Shown here: positions 63,501-64,000 of the stretch, in pieces
How the letters are laid out: every line of letters starts with the position of its first letter
Numbering within the stretch: the first letter of the stretch is position 1
From: Aphrocallistes beatrix
Lineage: Eukaryota; Porifera; Hexactinellida; Sceptrulophora; Aphrocallistidae
NCBI GenBank assembly: GCA_963281255.1
Contig: OY725497.1
Span: 124,001 to 188,000 of the forward strand
Direction of reading: 5' to 3'
Length of the DNA: 64,000 nt
Made by a program: the position numbers and the translations under genes
Notes under the pieces: model-generated
Database searches by the model: none
What the model was told of the DNA's origin: nothing
The model's input: the letters and a program-made list of their open reading frames with translations, nothing else

Positions 63501-64000
63501 TTTAAGCATGCAGAAACTCGTCTCTCCACAAGTCACTCCCTTGTCCCCATACTGAGAAGGGAGCAGACCACACACACTGAAGTAGAACAAGGAGCTGATG
63601 GTGTCAGACACCACATAGAACTCTCTCTGCTGCAGGGCAGACAGGTCGTAGACGTAGTGGGAGTCCGGAGAGTAGGCCTTGCACTCGTACACAGGGAGTT
63701 TAGGCGGGCAAGCCAGAGCTGTGTACAAGAGAATCTCGTAGAGACAGTGGGTGTTCTCCGGGAGGACGACAGGATGGGGTGAGGCAGCTTCTCTGTCGCA
63801 GTAGAACCGGATTATGGTCGTTCTGTTGACGCTGTTCCTGTTGCACATCCGACCTCCTGAGTAGTTGAGCTTCACTTCTCCTTCTTCCAGAATCAGCTCG
63901 GAGTTAGCAAGTCCTGCAATAAAGAAGTGTGAATAATCGTATCAACAATCTCAGGCAGGAAAATGTACTCCCATTCCTACCTGTGACGTAATACTTCTCT
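60559..64000 (-). CDS. IGF2R: CI-MPR/IGF2R-like receptor, C-terminal part (5'-partial, 4 exons visible)
   Basis: Exons 64000-63981 (edge), 63913-63489, 63422-62412 and 62343-60559 join in phase to over 1070 residues. CI-MPR receptors carry mannose-6-phosphate hydrolases from Golgi to endosomes through repeated MRH-type domains. The repeat hallmark is visible several times: CHYTFNWATHTAC, CKHYFLWHTPLAC, CVYRMQWETPSLC, CLYEILLYTALAC, each after a GDVC or INFVC-type strand and before a cysteine-rich second half. About six repeats lie here; vertebrate CI-MPR has fifteen. One membrane helix (VVFILVMVVCFLCIFLAIL) and a ~100-residue tail follow. The tail ends in an acidic cluster, DSEDEDFIKL, resembling the DxxLL signal for GGA adaptors with FI in place of LL. 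M6P-binding residues (Q, R, E, Y) cannot be assigned per repeat by eye. The gene continues right of the window. Confidence 0.85.

Noticed and set aside
1-64000. CRISPR arrays, prokaryotic operons or phage genes
   Set aside because: The window is a metazoan nuclear sequence; no spaced identical repeats or bacterial gene signals were seen.

Overview
This is a eukaryotic, clearly metazoan, nuclear window. It carries GT-AG introns, an animal-type gene set (TEP1, PPP1R16 with a CaaX end, calcyphosin-2, cyclin B, POU-type homeodomain, Integrator and Elongator subunits, NADPH oxidase, CI-MPR-like receptor) and AT-rich intergenic DNA with hAT-like MITEs. Several traits point to an early-branching animal with few introns: most long genes are single-exon, one gene is nested in an intron, and a cofactor-independent phosphoglycerate mutase is present (absent from vertebrates). 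A ctenophore-like source is my guess from these traits; the sequence does not prove it.

Layout. The left edge (1-4970, + strand) holds the C-terminal WD40 half of a TEP1 gene, with an intronless iPGM gene on the opposite strand inside one intron. From 5.2 kb to the right edge, 23 consecutive protein genes lie on the minus strand. In rising coordinates they are SLC26 transporter, CAPS2, URM1, CAP-Gly protein, TBC1D2, homeodomain factor, PPP1R16, RWDD2, SNX1/2, UMP-CMP kinase, INTS7, ZDHHC16, SLC49-type carrier, HSPA13, SUPT7L, cyclin B3-like, a small membrane protein, ELP1, NOX, RRS1, two tandem Ig/FN3 receptors and the C-terminal part of a CI-MPR/IGF2R-like receptor that runs off the right edge. 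The only convincing plus-strand genes in that stretch are three tiny intronless genes with their own TATA boxes (28.7, 43.7 and 44.6 kb), plus a weaker fourth ORF at 28.0 kb.

Most genes are unrelated housekeeping or cell-biological functions. URM1 and ELP1 both act in wobble-uridine tRNA modification, but lie 38 kb apart. Four minus-strand genes (TBC1D2, CAP-Gly, URM1, CAPS2) are packed with only 165-426 bp between coding regions. Several genes have a splice acceptor 1-15 nt before the ATG, which fits either 5'UTR introns or spliced-leader trans-splicing.

The most interesting content is: (1) three mini-genes, two encoding divergent CNC/Maf-like bZIP proteins and one an acidic leucine-zipper protein resembling a natural A-ZIP antagonist; (2) a recent tandem pair of Ig/FN3 receptors, one with a tyrosine-motif tail and one tail-less, resembling a paired-receptor system; (3) a POU-type homeodomain with no POU-specific domain, joined across an intron to a LisH-like motif; (4) the nested iPGM gene; and (5) the strong strand bias. 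Splice junctions were worked out by hand and have no transcript support.
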